Below are positions 50,464 to 63,360 of a stretch of DNA of 64,000 nucleotides, one piece after another; the stretch's first letter is position 1, and the number at the start of each line of letters is the position of its first letter. Location: positions 14,828,131 to 14,892,130 of the forward strand of contig OZ059894.1 in NCBI GenBank assembly GCA_964057225.1, read 5' to 3'. Below the pieces are notes generated by a model. It had not been told where the DNA came from. It saw only the letters and a list, made by a program, of their open reading frames with translations, and did no database searches. A program made the position numbers and the translations under genes. This stretch comes from Auanema rhodensis (taxonomy: Eukaryota > Nematoda > Chromadorea > Rhabditida > Rhabditidae).

Positions 50464-53214
50464 ACTCGTTTTTTTACTTCTTTTACCTCTTCTTCTCCTT
50501 TACTACAATTTCTGAAAATTGTTTTTCTCTTTCTATCTGACTTTTCTTCTCATTCTTCTATTTTCCCTCACATATGTATATCTATCTCTGATTCCTGCCT
50601 CCTCATTGTCGCTCATATTCCTCTCCATTTTAAGCGATATTTCATTTCTATTTCCCTCATTCATTCAATCCGTTTTTATTTTACTTTCCATATAAACGAT
50701 GACTTGAAACCTGTTCCAATAGGTCAGTATAATCAAATAATTATTTCATCGTTAAACCATCTAATGAGCTTATTCATTCTTCTTCATTCCTTATTCAAAA
50801 TAAAATTCGTAGATTATGGACATTTACTCAATTTACAATTTTCTTTTTTGTGTTTACTCTTCCAAAAAACAGAGAAATCAAGCAAAACGAAACCGTTTTA
50901 CGATGTCAATCATTTCAGTATTTCCAAAAAGAAATTTAGTTATGTCATCTCTTCTTCGTTATCTCTTGGTTTATTTTATCAAATTTGAGGAAAAAGAAGA
51001 GTTTTTATTTCTTTTAAAACTATATGTTTCATACATTTATTATATGAATTCACCGTTTGTATGTATATCTTCTTTGAATATTTTCAACAAATTTGTCCTT
51101 CAATTCAATGAAAAATCTAGTTGTGACTGAATAGATATGTGTGAACCGTCTCTGCTCTTCTTATTCAATTATCATTGAAGCAGTTCCAAATGAATAGCTC
51201 TTATTTCCTTTTATAGACGATATTATAGTTTATAAAACTAACACAAAGCACATTACATGTGTATCTCTCTTTTTGCCTTTCAATCTTTTTCAATTTCTCA
51301 TTCATTCTCTATATATGTATGTACATACATATCTTTCTGATTTGTCATCCAAGATATTCAATCAACACAATCCGTAGTCTATAATATGATTTTTAGCTTC
51401 TCATTGACCTTAGAAGCTTAATTGCAGAAGCTAGAGGAGTTACACGAATTAGTATCTGGTCACTCATTCAGTCAGAGACTACCAAGTAGTAGCGTGAGGA
51501 CCGGAGTGCCAACACTCTCTCTCTCCATTCACCCTTCCATGTTTAGACGGCTGGTAGACATTAGGCGGATCGATATACCACAATATATGTATATATATAT
51601 ATACATCTATATAAGTATATTTATTATATTTATCTATTTTATATTTAAAAATTATTTATAATCAATGAAATTGAATGAATTAAGAAAAATTCGTTTTTTT
51701 TGACACTAATATGATTGAGATTTGACATAATTTTATGATTTTTTAAATTATATTTATTATAATTATTATATAATTTATTTTAAATTAATATATTAAGTCA
51801 ATAATATATATTTTTATTTTAAATGATCAATGATTATGATTATTTGCACTCTTCTACATATATAAATAATATACATATACATAGTATATAAATTCATCTA
51901 AAAGGATATTTAAAGCTTAACCTATTCAAGCATATAATCTTAAAGCATTTTATGATTTTAAGATTAAGATTCAGACTGAATGATCATAAAGCTGTATAGT
52001 TTAAACGTTCAGGTTTCTGTTGTTACGTTCTAAAACACAACCACAACACATCGAAAAGTTTTTATTTCAAAATCATTCACTCGAAATCTAAGTTTGAACT
52101 TCTGTTTCTTTTTCCGAAACTACTTATGTATATTCTTTATTCATTTTTCATATTTAAATGATTTTATTCATTTTTTATTTTATAAAACCAACTATTAGAA
52201 GTCACTCAATTAGTTATAAGTGAACTTATTATTTCTTCATTTCTTGATTTTTCATCTTTTTTTTTGTTTTAAAAATACAAAAATGTATATTATTAAATAA
52301 TAATTAATTTAAATCGTTATTCGTGTATATAAACGTGTCTTTCAAGATGTGAATCATTTTATTTGCTCACAATTGCTTTTCCGGATACAAATTGACAATG
52401 ATTGTTAGGATAACATTCATTGCTTTCATTTGATTCTCTTTTCTACCTTATATTTCATCTTGATTTGTACTTTTTTTTTGTCAAATAATTGTCAACTATT
52501 TATATCTTTAACCCTTCAAATTGTTTAATTCTGGCTTTCAATATGAGAACGAAAAGTATAAAAAGCATGTCTCGTGTATAGTATTCGTAAAGATTTGGAC
52601 AAATTTCAATTGAATAATGATATTTACCTATCACCTATAAATATTTCTGCTGAAATTTATTTTTCTTCTTCATAAATTTTTCGAAAAAAAAATTTCTTTC
52701 ATTCCTTTTATTTGAAAAAAAAAAGAAAAAATGAACTATGTATCTATACTTTGAATAATGTTTTAAAGGATGAACAAGATCAATGTTAACTAGATTGATG
52801 ATGAGAAAAAAAAGAGAAAAGTTTACTTGATGTTATAATAAAAAAAGAAAAAAGAAACATAAACTATGACTAATACTTACCATATAATTATATTTGAAAT
52901 ATAAACAACATTCACTATTTCTATATTTAGTCATCAAAGTATTTGTTGTTGTTGTTGTTGTTTTTTTCTTATATTTACGCAGAAGTAGGTAAAAAAAAAT
53001 CTAAGAATGAAGAGAAAGTGAAGGAAACATTATCATCTTCATGTCTAATAACAGCTGCATTTCGTATAATTTCTCTTAGTTATGAAGGATTTTCTGCTTG
53101 CTCAACATATTACAACCTTTCAAAGAGCTACAATGAGATTATACATCTGTTAAAATGAATATATTTTATCTTATGATTTTTCTTTTGATTTCGAAATTCA
53201 TTTTATCTTCCATT

Positions 53215-53217
<3 letters not shown>

Positions 53218-53272
<55 letters not shown>
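53218..53272. repeat. (CT)n microsatellite
   Basis: About 55 bp of uninterrupted CT dinucleotides. Confidence 0.98.
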
Positions 53273-53274
<2 letters not shown>

Positions 53275-54172
53275 ATTTCGTTAGGCCTGTTCTCCATCAC
53301 GCAACCTTCAAAGCTGTACCCTCAATTCAATCAAACATCAGTTAGACCTCGTTCATCTCGTCGTCCTTTAACTATTCTCTAGGACATTTTCAAGATAACT
53401 TTTAATATTCGTTCTAAAAATTATCATTCTAGTTATAGAAAATACATTTATAGCTAGGTTATGACAAACTACAAACAAAATCAACACTACTTATTTGAAA
53501 TTCATGTATGTATAAGGAAATTTCTATTTTCTTGAAATGTTTTTGAATTTTTGTCAAAAACATTTCATAACCTCTCCTCTTAAAATGAGAAAAATTCTTT
53601 AAAAGATGTGCATTCCTACTTCTGCTTTTCACTCGTACTTCTTCAAATCAATCTAATAATTCGTATAAGTAAAGCAAATATCTATTATGAGTATTGAATA
53701 TCTTTATATTTCATTCTAATATTAATATTCATATATCTTTTCAAATACATATAACTATATAGAAAATCTCATTTATTTTCTTCTTTTTGTTTTTTTTCTT
53801 CAAAATGTTTATTTTTCTCACTGAAACTTGTCGCTTAGCAACTGAATACTTAAAGATATGATGTGAAACCCTTTATTGCACATGCCTTCAAACAATGTTT
53901 TCATTCCAATTTTTCAAAATATTTCCCAGTTTCAACTGTCAAATAAATGTTTTTTTCTAAATTTGATGTAGAGATGAATAGGCTTCTAACAATGCTTATG
54001 TATAATTTACTAAGTTTTCAGCTTTATTACTACTCAAAAATAATTTTTACAGAATATGAGGTGGATTAACATAGAATAATATGTATATTATATATATATA
54101 CATATGTGTGTGTGTATACATACATATAAATGAAAAACAATCTGTCATATATAAAAAGTTAGTAGAGAATTT

Positions 54173-54237
54173 GAAAGAGAGAGAGAGAGAGAGAAAAAGA
54201 GAGAGAGAGAGGAAGAGGGAAAGAGAGAGAGAGAGAG

Positions 54238-54287
<50 letters not shown>
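54173..54287. repeat. Imperfect (GA)n microsatellite
   Basis: GA repeats broken by a few AAA, GGAAGAGGG and AATG interruptions; complementary in sense to the CT tract about 0.9 kb upstream and the one about 0.35 kb downstream. Confidence 0.95.
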
Positions 54288-54289
<2 letters not shown>

Positions 54290-54622
54290 TGAAGCCAAAC
54301 AGGAAAATGTTATAAATGAGAACTCATTTTCAATATAAAGATAGTAAAAGAAACTGACTAACTCATGTACTACTATACTTTTACATATTTCTTCTAATCT
54401 TTTACCAGTTTTAAAATAAATATATTAACATAGATATTAATTATATTATATTATAGATATATAAATTAATTTATATAATTCTTTATTGGTTAATTAAAAT
54501 CAATATATCCGTATAATTAGCTATAACTAATTTTATGCATTAATGTATATCGAAATTTTTAGTTATTATTTGTCATTCTTCACTACTAAATATTTCATAT
54601 TCCTTCTATTTCTCCCTAACAC

Positions 54623-54625
<3 letters not shown>

Positions 54626-54671
<46 letters not shown>
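54626..54671. repeat. (CT)n microsatellite
   Basis: CT dinucleotide run with one TTT interruption near its end. Confidence 0.95.
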
Positions 54672-54672
<1 letters not shown>

Positions 54673-55776
54673 TCCACTCTTTTTTATTTATGCATAGTAT
54701 ACTACTGTTATTATTTTTTTTTTGATATTTTCGTTTTTTTCTGAATTCTTCTAAAAAAAGTTTCCTCGTTTGTAATTAAATATTAGAACTTACTTTTCTA
54801 TGTATCTATATACTTTTTATTTATATTTATGTATTTCATATTTTTAATCCAAAATTATTTAAAATTTTTATGATTTACTCAACATTTTAGTGTTTTTTCT
54901 TGAATTTTGTTTCCAGAACTATAAATATTACACATAATATCATATGATTATAGTTAAAAATAACCACTTTATCTATATCATAGTAACATTAATAAAAAAG
55001 AAAAATATATAAAATAGATTTATTGCCAGCTTAATTATATATTTTATGTACTTTACTTGTAAAATATTATGTATTTCATTTATGAAAAGCTGTTTATTAA
55101 TCTAAAATGTACTTCTATTCTACAAATTATCCAAATGAAGCCATATTTCATTGTTGAATTCTGATTAAAAATGCTTATTGTTATCTACTATTTGAGGTTA
55201 AATTTTTTTTGATTTCAAGAAAAGCCAAAAAAAAAGATTTTTTTTTAATTTCAAATTCCCTACCCATCATCAATACATTATTTCAATTTCATTTGATTTT
55301 CAGATTGAAGGCTTTTAGTAGTTTTCTTGTTTTAAAAAATCTTATAATTCTCAAAAAGTTACATGTTTTATCCAATTTTTAAATTTTTTTAACAAAAGAT
55401 ATTCTTGTATATTTCTTTTTTTATTCAAATACATATGTATTGATGTATTTATGCATTTTTTCATATTTATATTTAAAGATCATTCAAAATATCTATTAGT
55501 TTTCATTTTTCCGAAGTATTCTTTAGTAGAAATGTTTTTTTAAAGAATGATAAAAAAGAATGTAGCGTATATGATGAGCTACATCAATTACAAAAAAAAG
55601 AGCAAAAAAGAGGGGAAAAAGATGGAACAAGTTACACACCTAATATATAATTTGAAGATATTTCAATTAAATTGTTTTTTTTGTGTTTGTTTTGTTTATT
55701 TTTTACTATTTTACTTAAATATTCGTTAACAACTTTGTTTTCTTTTATAACTTTAGATTTAGATTTCAATAAGAAT

Positions 55777-57613
55777 ATGGGAAGTTTGTTAACAGCAAAG
55801 ATAGATGAAAGTAGTTATGATGATTTTATCATAAAAGTAAAAATATTTTTATAATAAATATATATTTATAATATATTTTATTTAGAAATCTAGACATTTA
55901 TCTCGTAATGATTTGATTTGTGTTCTAATTACAATAACTATAGTTGGATTATTCTTAAAAATAATGATTGAAAATCGTCAAATTATAGATTATGATAGGT
56001 TAATTATGACAAATATATTAAAATAATTATATAATTATAGAAAATTAGATTCACAGCTATCACAATATGTGTATGTATCACCTAAAGCTCAAAAACTTCC
56101 AACAAAGGGACAGCTATTCTGTTGGGTACAAACAGCAAAAATGTATCATGATACAAGGGTATATTTATATTTTAAAATTAAATATTATTTTAAAAATATA
56201 TAAAGTTTAATATAAAATTCATTCAATGCTTTTATAGAAAATTTTAAAACTTTTTTTCTTCAATCAATTAATCATTGTTATCATTTTTTTTTCAAAATAA
56301 TTAATGTTTGCTAATAAAAACTTGCATGACATGTAATATTAAAAATATATAATTTAAGGCGTTAGCTGTTAATGAAACTTGGTTAAAACGTTGTGATCAT
56401 GGACAATTCTTTACTAGTGATTTCTTTGCTCAATTGGATATCCCATATTCTACAGTTTTTGCAGGTTAATATTAATTTTTATTATTATACAAAAATAAAA
56501 TAGACCTTTAATATCTAAATGAGAGAGAGAGAAGAGATAGAGAATGAATGAACTTATACCAATAATGTTGCGGATTGAATCTAGTACGAGGAGAGATAAT
56601 CCAGCACAAGTGAACGTTGGTGTTAAACTGTCCTGAATGTGATGAACAGATTACGGGTGGTTCTAGGTTGATACCTGTCAGTACTGAGACGGATGAAATT
56701 CTGTGTATGAGGTTGCCAGATGATTGAGATGAGTACAATATTGAAAAAGAAAAAGAATACTGAGAGGTTGATCAAATTTTATTTCAGAATATAAAATATA
56801 AAAAAATAAATTTCAATTATTAAATTAAAAATAAATATTATAGGAATACCTGAATCTTATTATAATTTATTTTATAAAAGTCGATATGCTTTTCATTATA
56901 TCTGGAATTATATCTCAAAAGATTTTGATTGGTATATGAAAGTATGTTTATACATATTTGTATATTTAACTATTTATTTTATTAATTTTTAGGCTGATGA
57001 TGATACATATGTTATAGTTGAACATTTAAAAGAATATTTAGATACTTTGGATCCAAATAAACCATACTACTTGGGTTATATACTTCGACCATACTTGGTA
57101 TATCGTTTTGTATTTTTTCATATTTGATGTGACGTTTATAGAAAAATGGTTATAATGCTGGTGGAGCAGGTTATGTGCTATCAAGAGAAGCTGTTCGTCT
57201 TTATAATGAATTTCTTTATCTTAATGAAAGTCTTTGTCCTGATGATATCTATGAAGATGTAGGAATAGGAAGGTAATTTTATTAATTTTATTCTTTCGTT
57301 ATTTTTCTTTTTAGATGTCTTTCAAATCTTGGAATATATCCACATGATACTCGTAATTCTAATCAACAAAATCGTTTCAATACTTATCATCCAACTGAAG
57401 TATTTTATGGTTCTAAAAATAATCCAAAATATACATGGTTTCCTGAAGCAAAGGTAATTTTGTTTGAATTTTGATTGATTGTTATCAATTTTTAAATATA
57501 ATTTTCAGGGTTACAATGCTTTTGCTAATGATATGATTTCATTTCATCATTTAACTCCAGATGAAATTCGATTATTTGATATTTTACTTTATAGGACAAA
57601 CAATAATCGATAA
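55777..57613 (+). CDS. Core-1 beta-1,3-galactosyltransferase family (T-synthase, C1GALT1-like)
   Basis: Exons include 55777-55836, 55886-55998, 56041-56158, 56359-56464, 56844-56941 and from 56993 on; stop TAA at 57611-57613. The ATG follows an acceptor-like CTTTAG by about 20 bp. Product of about 310-330 residues: short cytosolic N-terminus with a basic patch (KSRHLSRN), a signal-anchor helix (DLICVLITITIVGLFLKIM), a stem, then the glycosyltransferase-31 domain. Family landmarks are LFCWVQTAKMYHDTRA, FDWYMKADDDTYVIVE with the metal-binding DDD, GYILRPYLKNGYNAGGAGYV, and DDIYEDVGIGRCLSNLGI. C1GALT1 enzymes add galactose to Ser/Thr-linked GalNAc in the Golgi, forming core-1 O-glycan. C. elegans has one main T-synthase and several paralogues; which this matches is unclear. 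Intron 4 (56465-56843) is larger and carries an insert. Confidence 0.92.
56520..56770. other. GC-richer insert in galactosyltransferase intron
   Basis: Starts with a short GA repeat and has markedly more balanced base composition than the very AT-rich intron around it. A minus-strand frame is open for 76 codons but shows no known domain. Possibly a short non-autonomous mobile element or captured fragment. Confidence 0.35.
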
Positions 57614-58402
57614 TACAGTATATCACATTAAAATTAGAAACTACATAGAAGCTGCTATGTTGATCTCAATGAAAAGCCGTTTCTCTTACTAACGGGTTCT
57701 CAAATTGCCACTGAGTTTATGATGATTGTGATGATTTTTCTTGTCATTATTTGTATTTATTTTCTTAAATTTTGAATAATTTTACAAGAAAAATAAACAT
57801 TTATGTAATTTATTATTATTATTCTGATTGATATGACGATTTATTACAGATTTTTTCGTGAAAAAATGAACAAAAGAAAATACAATCTGTATAAATTCGG
57901 TGAAAAAGAAGGAAGAGGAAGGGAAGAAAGAAAAAAGAAAAAAAAACAAACGAATATAAAAATGCTTAATATGGAGTGATTTGTCGAAAGGTTTCATGTT
58001 TTTCAAACTGATCAAACATAAAGTATCTAACTGACTTTATATATTTTTATATATAAATATATTTATATATATGAATATAGTTATGTATGTATAAAATTAT
58101 AAATATATTTCTTTGCAAATGTGTTTGTAAGTCACTAAGGGTACCAGTTAAACGGAGAAATTTTGAGATGTAAAGGAAACTTGACAAAAAAAAACTTTTT
58201 TTCCAAATTAAGAAAAACCTAGCGTGAATTATAAGGAAAAAAAGAGACGTGAGAAAATAAAATAATAAGCACATGAAATTACGGGATTGGGAAGCAATCT
58301 TTACGAATAAAAATATCTAAAAATTGGAAAGAAATAACATGCGAGGAATGAATACCAGAGCTTATGTGGCTAGATGACGTAACGAGAAAATGGACGAATT
58401 GC

Positions 58403-58435
<33 letters not shown>

Positions 58436-58892
58436 CCACAACTAAGAGTCGGTCAGAATAGTATAGCTGAGGGACTGAATGACGACAACGAGGATCACAT
58501 TAAGAATGAGTAGTAAATCAATTTTTAAAATTATATAAAATAAAATAAACAATTGGATATGATACTTTGATTATAAAAATACAAAAAATTGAATAAAAAT
58601 TAAAATGTATTTAATGGATGAACCGGTGTTCTGATAGATACTAAGGCCTGCTTTTCTGGGAATCTTCATAAGCTACAAGAAGTTTATGTAGAAGAGAAGA
58701 TAGAATTATGAAGGTAAATTCAATCAAAGACTTTGGTTTGAATTCTGGCTGAGCGGATGGGATGTGTGCTCAGGTTATGCATTTTACATAAAAATACATT
58801 TGAATCAGAAGATATGAAGGATTTTAAAAGCCAATTGTGGTAGATGATAATATGACGATAAGCATTAGCCTAAGGTTCCAAAACTAAAACCT
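57614..58892. other. Convergent 3' intergenic region
   Basis: Between the 3' ends of the galactosyltransferase (+) and the Fos-like gene (-). Contains an ATG/GAT trinucleotide run at 58402-58434. Nothing coding seen. Confidence 0.6.
58402..58434. repeat. (TGA)n trinucleotide microsatellite
   Basis: Eleven TGA/GAT units in a row in non-coding DNA. Confidence 0.95.
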
Positions 58893-61769
58893 TCATAAGG
58901 GATGAAGTTCAGATGCACTTGTTGGAAGTGATGTTGGCGTCTGGGGAACAAATCCGACGTTTGGAGCAGCTGAAGGTGTTAAGCCTGTTGGCTGATTAAG
59001 GAAGTAGTTTTCTAAAAAAGAATTAGATTACTATTAATTCATAAAAGTATTGTTATCACCTCCGCCAGGGAATGCATTGAAAGATAGATTTGTAAAGGTT
59101 GCAGGATGGCTCAGGTTACTAGGAGTACTGAGCGTTCCAGCGTTAGAAGACGTTGGTACTGTATGCATTCCGAGTTGATAAGGCCGTTTAGGTATATTTT
59201 CGTCCATTTGATTGATCCCAGCAAGAATAGGATCGGAGTCCAATTTTGTAGGTTTCTCATCAGGTTCAAGAAGAGTGATGTCGGATTCCGGTGGTCCGTG
59301 TGAGATTGGTCGTCGTTGGATAACGTGTTCCATTCCTCTGGGTTGATAATCATTTGCCATAGGAATGTTCCGATCTAGAAGTCAAAAAGTTATAGATCGA
59401 AATAAATAAATTTCAAACCTTCAGTTCTCATAGAACAATTTGAAATGAGAAAGTTATGATCAAGAATACTACTGAGTTTAATCTTAATCTCAGCAGGCAA
59501 TTCATAGGTCTTAAACAGCGTAGCGATATCCGAAACTTTTTGGCGATAAATTCGAATTTCATCCTCCTTCTTTCTATTCTGATCTGATAGCTTATCAACA
59601 GTTTCCTGCAGATTTCCCATCAGATCTAAGCGACGTTGCCGACATCTAGCAGCCGCTTCCTTATTCCGTTGACGTCTTTTAAGCTTCTTTTCCATTTCAT
59701 CTGGATCATCATCTTGGTAACTCTGCAAAGAATATCATGAATGTACAAATTGTTTCTCGTTTTTTTCGTTTTCATATATCGTTCTTTCGCCTGCTCGTCT
59801 TCATGTATTTACATTCGTCTCATGACTCATTCCTCAATACATTTAAAGCTTCTTTTTCTTTACTTATCATTCAATAATACAGTATATTCAATTAAGAAAA
59901 TCATTTGAAATATGATTGTTTTCCAAAATATATAGATAAAAGCTTACAAAGAACGATGTTTGTAATCTTTTTCATTAGCAACTCAATGGCTATTGTTTGT
60001 CTTATTTTTTGATTTCTTTCTATATATGATCTACTTCAAAACGCTTCGTATGGGCTTTCTTAGTTCTACACACCCACACCTATTTGAGCATGTTGAGCCT
60101 GATGATATTTCGAAGACGTTGTCTTGACACAAACCCACGCATATTCTATCTCTCTTTTCTTTGTGTCATTGATGTGCAATGATTGTCAAAATGGCTATTC
60201 TCATAACTTTCTGGCTTCTGTACTCGTGCTGTCGTCGTGCTTGCTGAACACAATCAGAAGCTCTCGAGTTACCGTTAATCCCTCTCCAGCATTCACTTCA
60301 AATGACCGTTATGTTCCTATCTTACACTCGTTTTGTGTCTCCACTATTCTTCAATATGGACTTGTAATGTTAGTCTTCTGAATAGATTTGAAGTCTAGGA
60401 ATGAAGACGATAACGCGTTGAACTGGAAGTTCTCTGACGCATCAAGCAATCGTCGTCATAACGTCGTGCCTGTTGCTATTGCTATGGCAGTTGTTGTCAA
60501 AAAATCAGAAGAATTTTAGCTGATTTGAATTGTTGACGTTATTATCTAGATGGTTTCTAACAAGATGTTCAACATAACCCTTTTTTGACGAATAAATTGA
60601 AATAAACAAGAAAACATTAAAAAAAAGAGGAAAAACTATTATTGAGTGGGCGAATAATGGCAATACAGTATCATCTATGATTTTAAAAGAAGAAGTAGAT
60701 ATTCTAAAAGCTTAATAAAAACGCATTTTCATATATTTTTATTCTAACAAACTGAACTTCTTTATGTCTTTTCTCATTCACAAACTACTTTCTCTCTTTT
60801 TCTCTCTCTCTATCTGTCTCTCCTTCTCTCTCTCTCTCTAACCCTATTTCTCTCTCTCCTATTATCATAACAGCTCCATTTTTACTCTTCCTTTTTATCA
60901 CAGTATCTCTTTTCTTTTCTCTTCTAAAACGTTAAGGAATGAAAATGAAATAGAAGGAAATACTAGAGTACTGTGATGTCTGTATATGCATGAGTCATCT
61001 TGAAGGTGAAGAATTCAAATAAAACCAACGAACAAGCAAAAACCTTATTCTTTCTATGTTTTCCATGTATATAATATATAGTTTTTAGTTTTTGACTGTG
61101 TTTCTGTCTTAATTAGAACATCAACATCTTCTAATCAACTGTAAGAATACTCTAACCTTCATTCAAAAGTAGCATTCCCTAACGAATTTGGACATAAATA
61201 AGAATAATTGAAAACTTACTCCAGTTTCGTGATCACGAGGCTTTCTGCCTGTTCGAGCTCCTGATCTTGGCAATCCAGTCATTTGGTTAGTTCCTCCGGT
61301 ATTACTTGGACAATCGTACTGCAAGTTTCGTTGAAACCGTGAAGGAGGCTGTTGAATCGGTGTCAAACTGTTGGCTAAAAATAAAAAAGATAATAAATAA
61401 AAAAGAAAATAAAGAAATATTACCTAAAGCTGTATGCTGAATTATAGGTGAAGCTATCTGACTTGTTATCTGGGCAGGTGAGCAGCTGGAATCAGTTGAT
61501 GATGGATGCTGGAACTGAAAAAGAAACCGTTAGAAAAATTACTGATAAGATATGATGGGGTGAGAAAGAAGGGATGGGGGAGTAGGTTTTTTTTACAATT
61601 TTCATATCAGATTATAATGAAAATATTGTAATTTTAATAAGGATTTTACTTGATTTACCACTGAATGTGCTTGTTGATAGTCTTGGTTCATTACATTATC
61701 ATAGGTACAACTTGATTGTGGATGTGCAGGAAAATCATGACCATAGTGATAATGTTGCTGTTGCGACAT
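58893..61769 (-). CDS. fos-1: Fos-family bZIP transcription factor
   Basis: Start chosen at the ATG 61769 (MSQQQHYHYGHDFPAH). Coding exons: 61769-61650, about 61514-61424, about 61375-61223, then across a 1.5-kb intron 59728-59420 and onward to the stop at 58893. The N-terminal part is Gln/Ser/Pro-rich activation-like sequence, with GARTGRKPRDHETG just before the long intron. The bZIP follows: basic region KLKRRQRNKEAAARCRQRRL, which has the DNA-contacting Asn..Ala-Ala..Cys-Arg of AP-1 factors, then a leucine zipper (LQETVDKLSDQNRKKEDEIR). The tail is Pro/Ser/Thr-rich and ends LPTSASELHPL, joined across a 52-nt intron (GTGATA...TTTTTAG). Fos proteins dimerise with Jun on TGA(C/G)TCA sites in the nucleus; C. 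elegans FOS-1 controls anchor-cell invasion and uses alternative promoters. The long intron just before the bZIP could hold an internal promoter here (inference). Confidence 0.9.
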
Positions 61770-63328
61770 CGTGGAAGACGTCACGAAATTCTTGAATGTC
61801 AAGTCAAATAGTTAGAATTATAACCAATATAAATAACTAATGAAGAATCCATCAAAGAAAAAAATAGAAGAAGATTTAGAGAATAATAGATGAGTTGACC
61901 ATCAAAAGTAAAATATTTAGTTAGTCCAAACTTTTAATAGTTGTCAAATGGTCGGGCTTCTTTTCTGTATGCAGGGCACTTTTTTTGTAAATTGTATTAC
62001 AAGTTCAGAGCTTAGTGAAGTCGAATCTCTGGTGCTGTCAAGGGTACGTTTGTTGTCACCTCTTTCCTTCAGACATAAGTCTCAATACAGATAGAGACTC
62101 TGTTGGAATCTATGTCGATGATTCATAGATATGTTAGGAGAGGGGGGGGGGCAGCAGGACCGGCTTGCTTCTATCTCGGAGGGGGGGTTTGTTTCTCTGT
62201 CTCTTTTCGGTTCGCTTTCTCGCCCGACCATCTCTCTTTTAGTCGACCATGTGTACACTATCTAGATTTCTCTGATTGCCTATAATCTCCTGTATCTTTA
62301 AAGTATATCATCTATTCGGGTAGTTTGACTGTATGCGCGTGTGTGTATGTGTAGATGGGGGGGGGGGGAGGTGTGTGTGTTTGGCTTGCCGTGATGTAGA
62401 AAATGTGTATGTGTGTAAAATAGAGAACGCCTGGCTCAAGAGTTTGATAGGAATCGCAACACAGCAGACAGTCACAGAAATTCGAAAATAGAATGATGCA
62501 CGAAGAGAGATAACAAGAGAGCGATGAGTCATACCAAGAGGTGTATGTTTGTGATGTGTGTATGTCAATTCACTCAATTAACGCCTGAGGATATATGGAT
62601 AGCATAACGCTAAAGATCGTTGCGAGATCAGATGAGCCATATGATCTACGTTTCACATTGGCATCATCACAAGAAGCTTTAGAGTATAATTTTGAAATGT
62701 CAGTCAGGTATTTGCACTCGATTTTCTTGCACTTAGACACGCTCTCTAAAGAAAAATGATGTCATGTCAATAGTTAAAAAAAGAAAACAAAAATCAGAAG
62801 AAAATAGGCTTAAGAGCAAAATAAAAGTTTGAAGGAGTGTATAGTATTACATGAAATATGAAGTAGTATTGTGCAACGATGATAATATTATGAATGAAAT
62901 GGTCGTGAACCATCGTTTTTCACCAAAAATACTGATAAGATTGCTAACTTTGAAGAGCAAGTCCCGCCCATGTTTAAGTAATTTTAGGGAATAACTTAAA
63001 TACACAAATGATCATCGTTACCTCTATATTATACTTATTACAAATTGTATATGTTTCTTTTATTCTCTTCATTTACTAATTTGCAAAAGAAAAAAGTGCA
63101 TAAAAGGAATGGATGGGGAAGTATCCAACAGCAGGAACCAAAAAGAAAATTTTTTTTTCTATCAAAAAGTACGTTCCCATGATGGCTGAGGCTGAAGGCT
63201 TGGCTGTGGCCTTTGCATGTTTCACCTAGTGAAGACGGTAGGAATATGTTTTGTGAATGACGTCATCATCTACCGATGCTGTATGCCATTCCAATGAATA
63301 GCCTGAGGCAGTTGTTTCGAACATATAT

Positions 63329-63360
<32 letters not shown>

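Noticed and set aside
58734-58746. GGTTTGAATTC as a possible tRNA B-box
   Set aside because: Departs from consensus and no A-box or acceptor stem could be built.
62308-62577. 89-codon His/Thr/Pro-rich minus-strand frame
   Set aside because: Produced by GT/CA and G-run low-complexity DNA; no domain or splice evidence.
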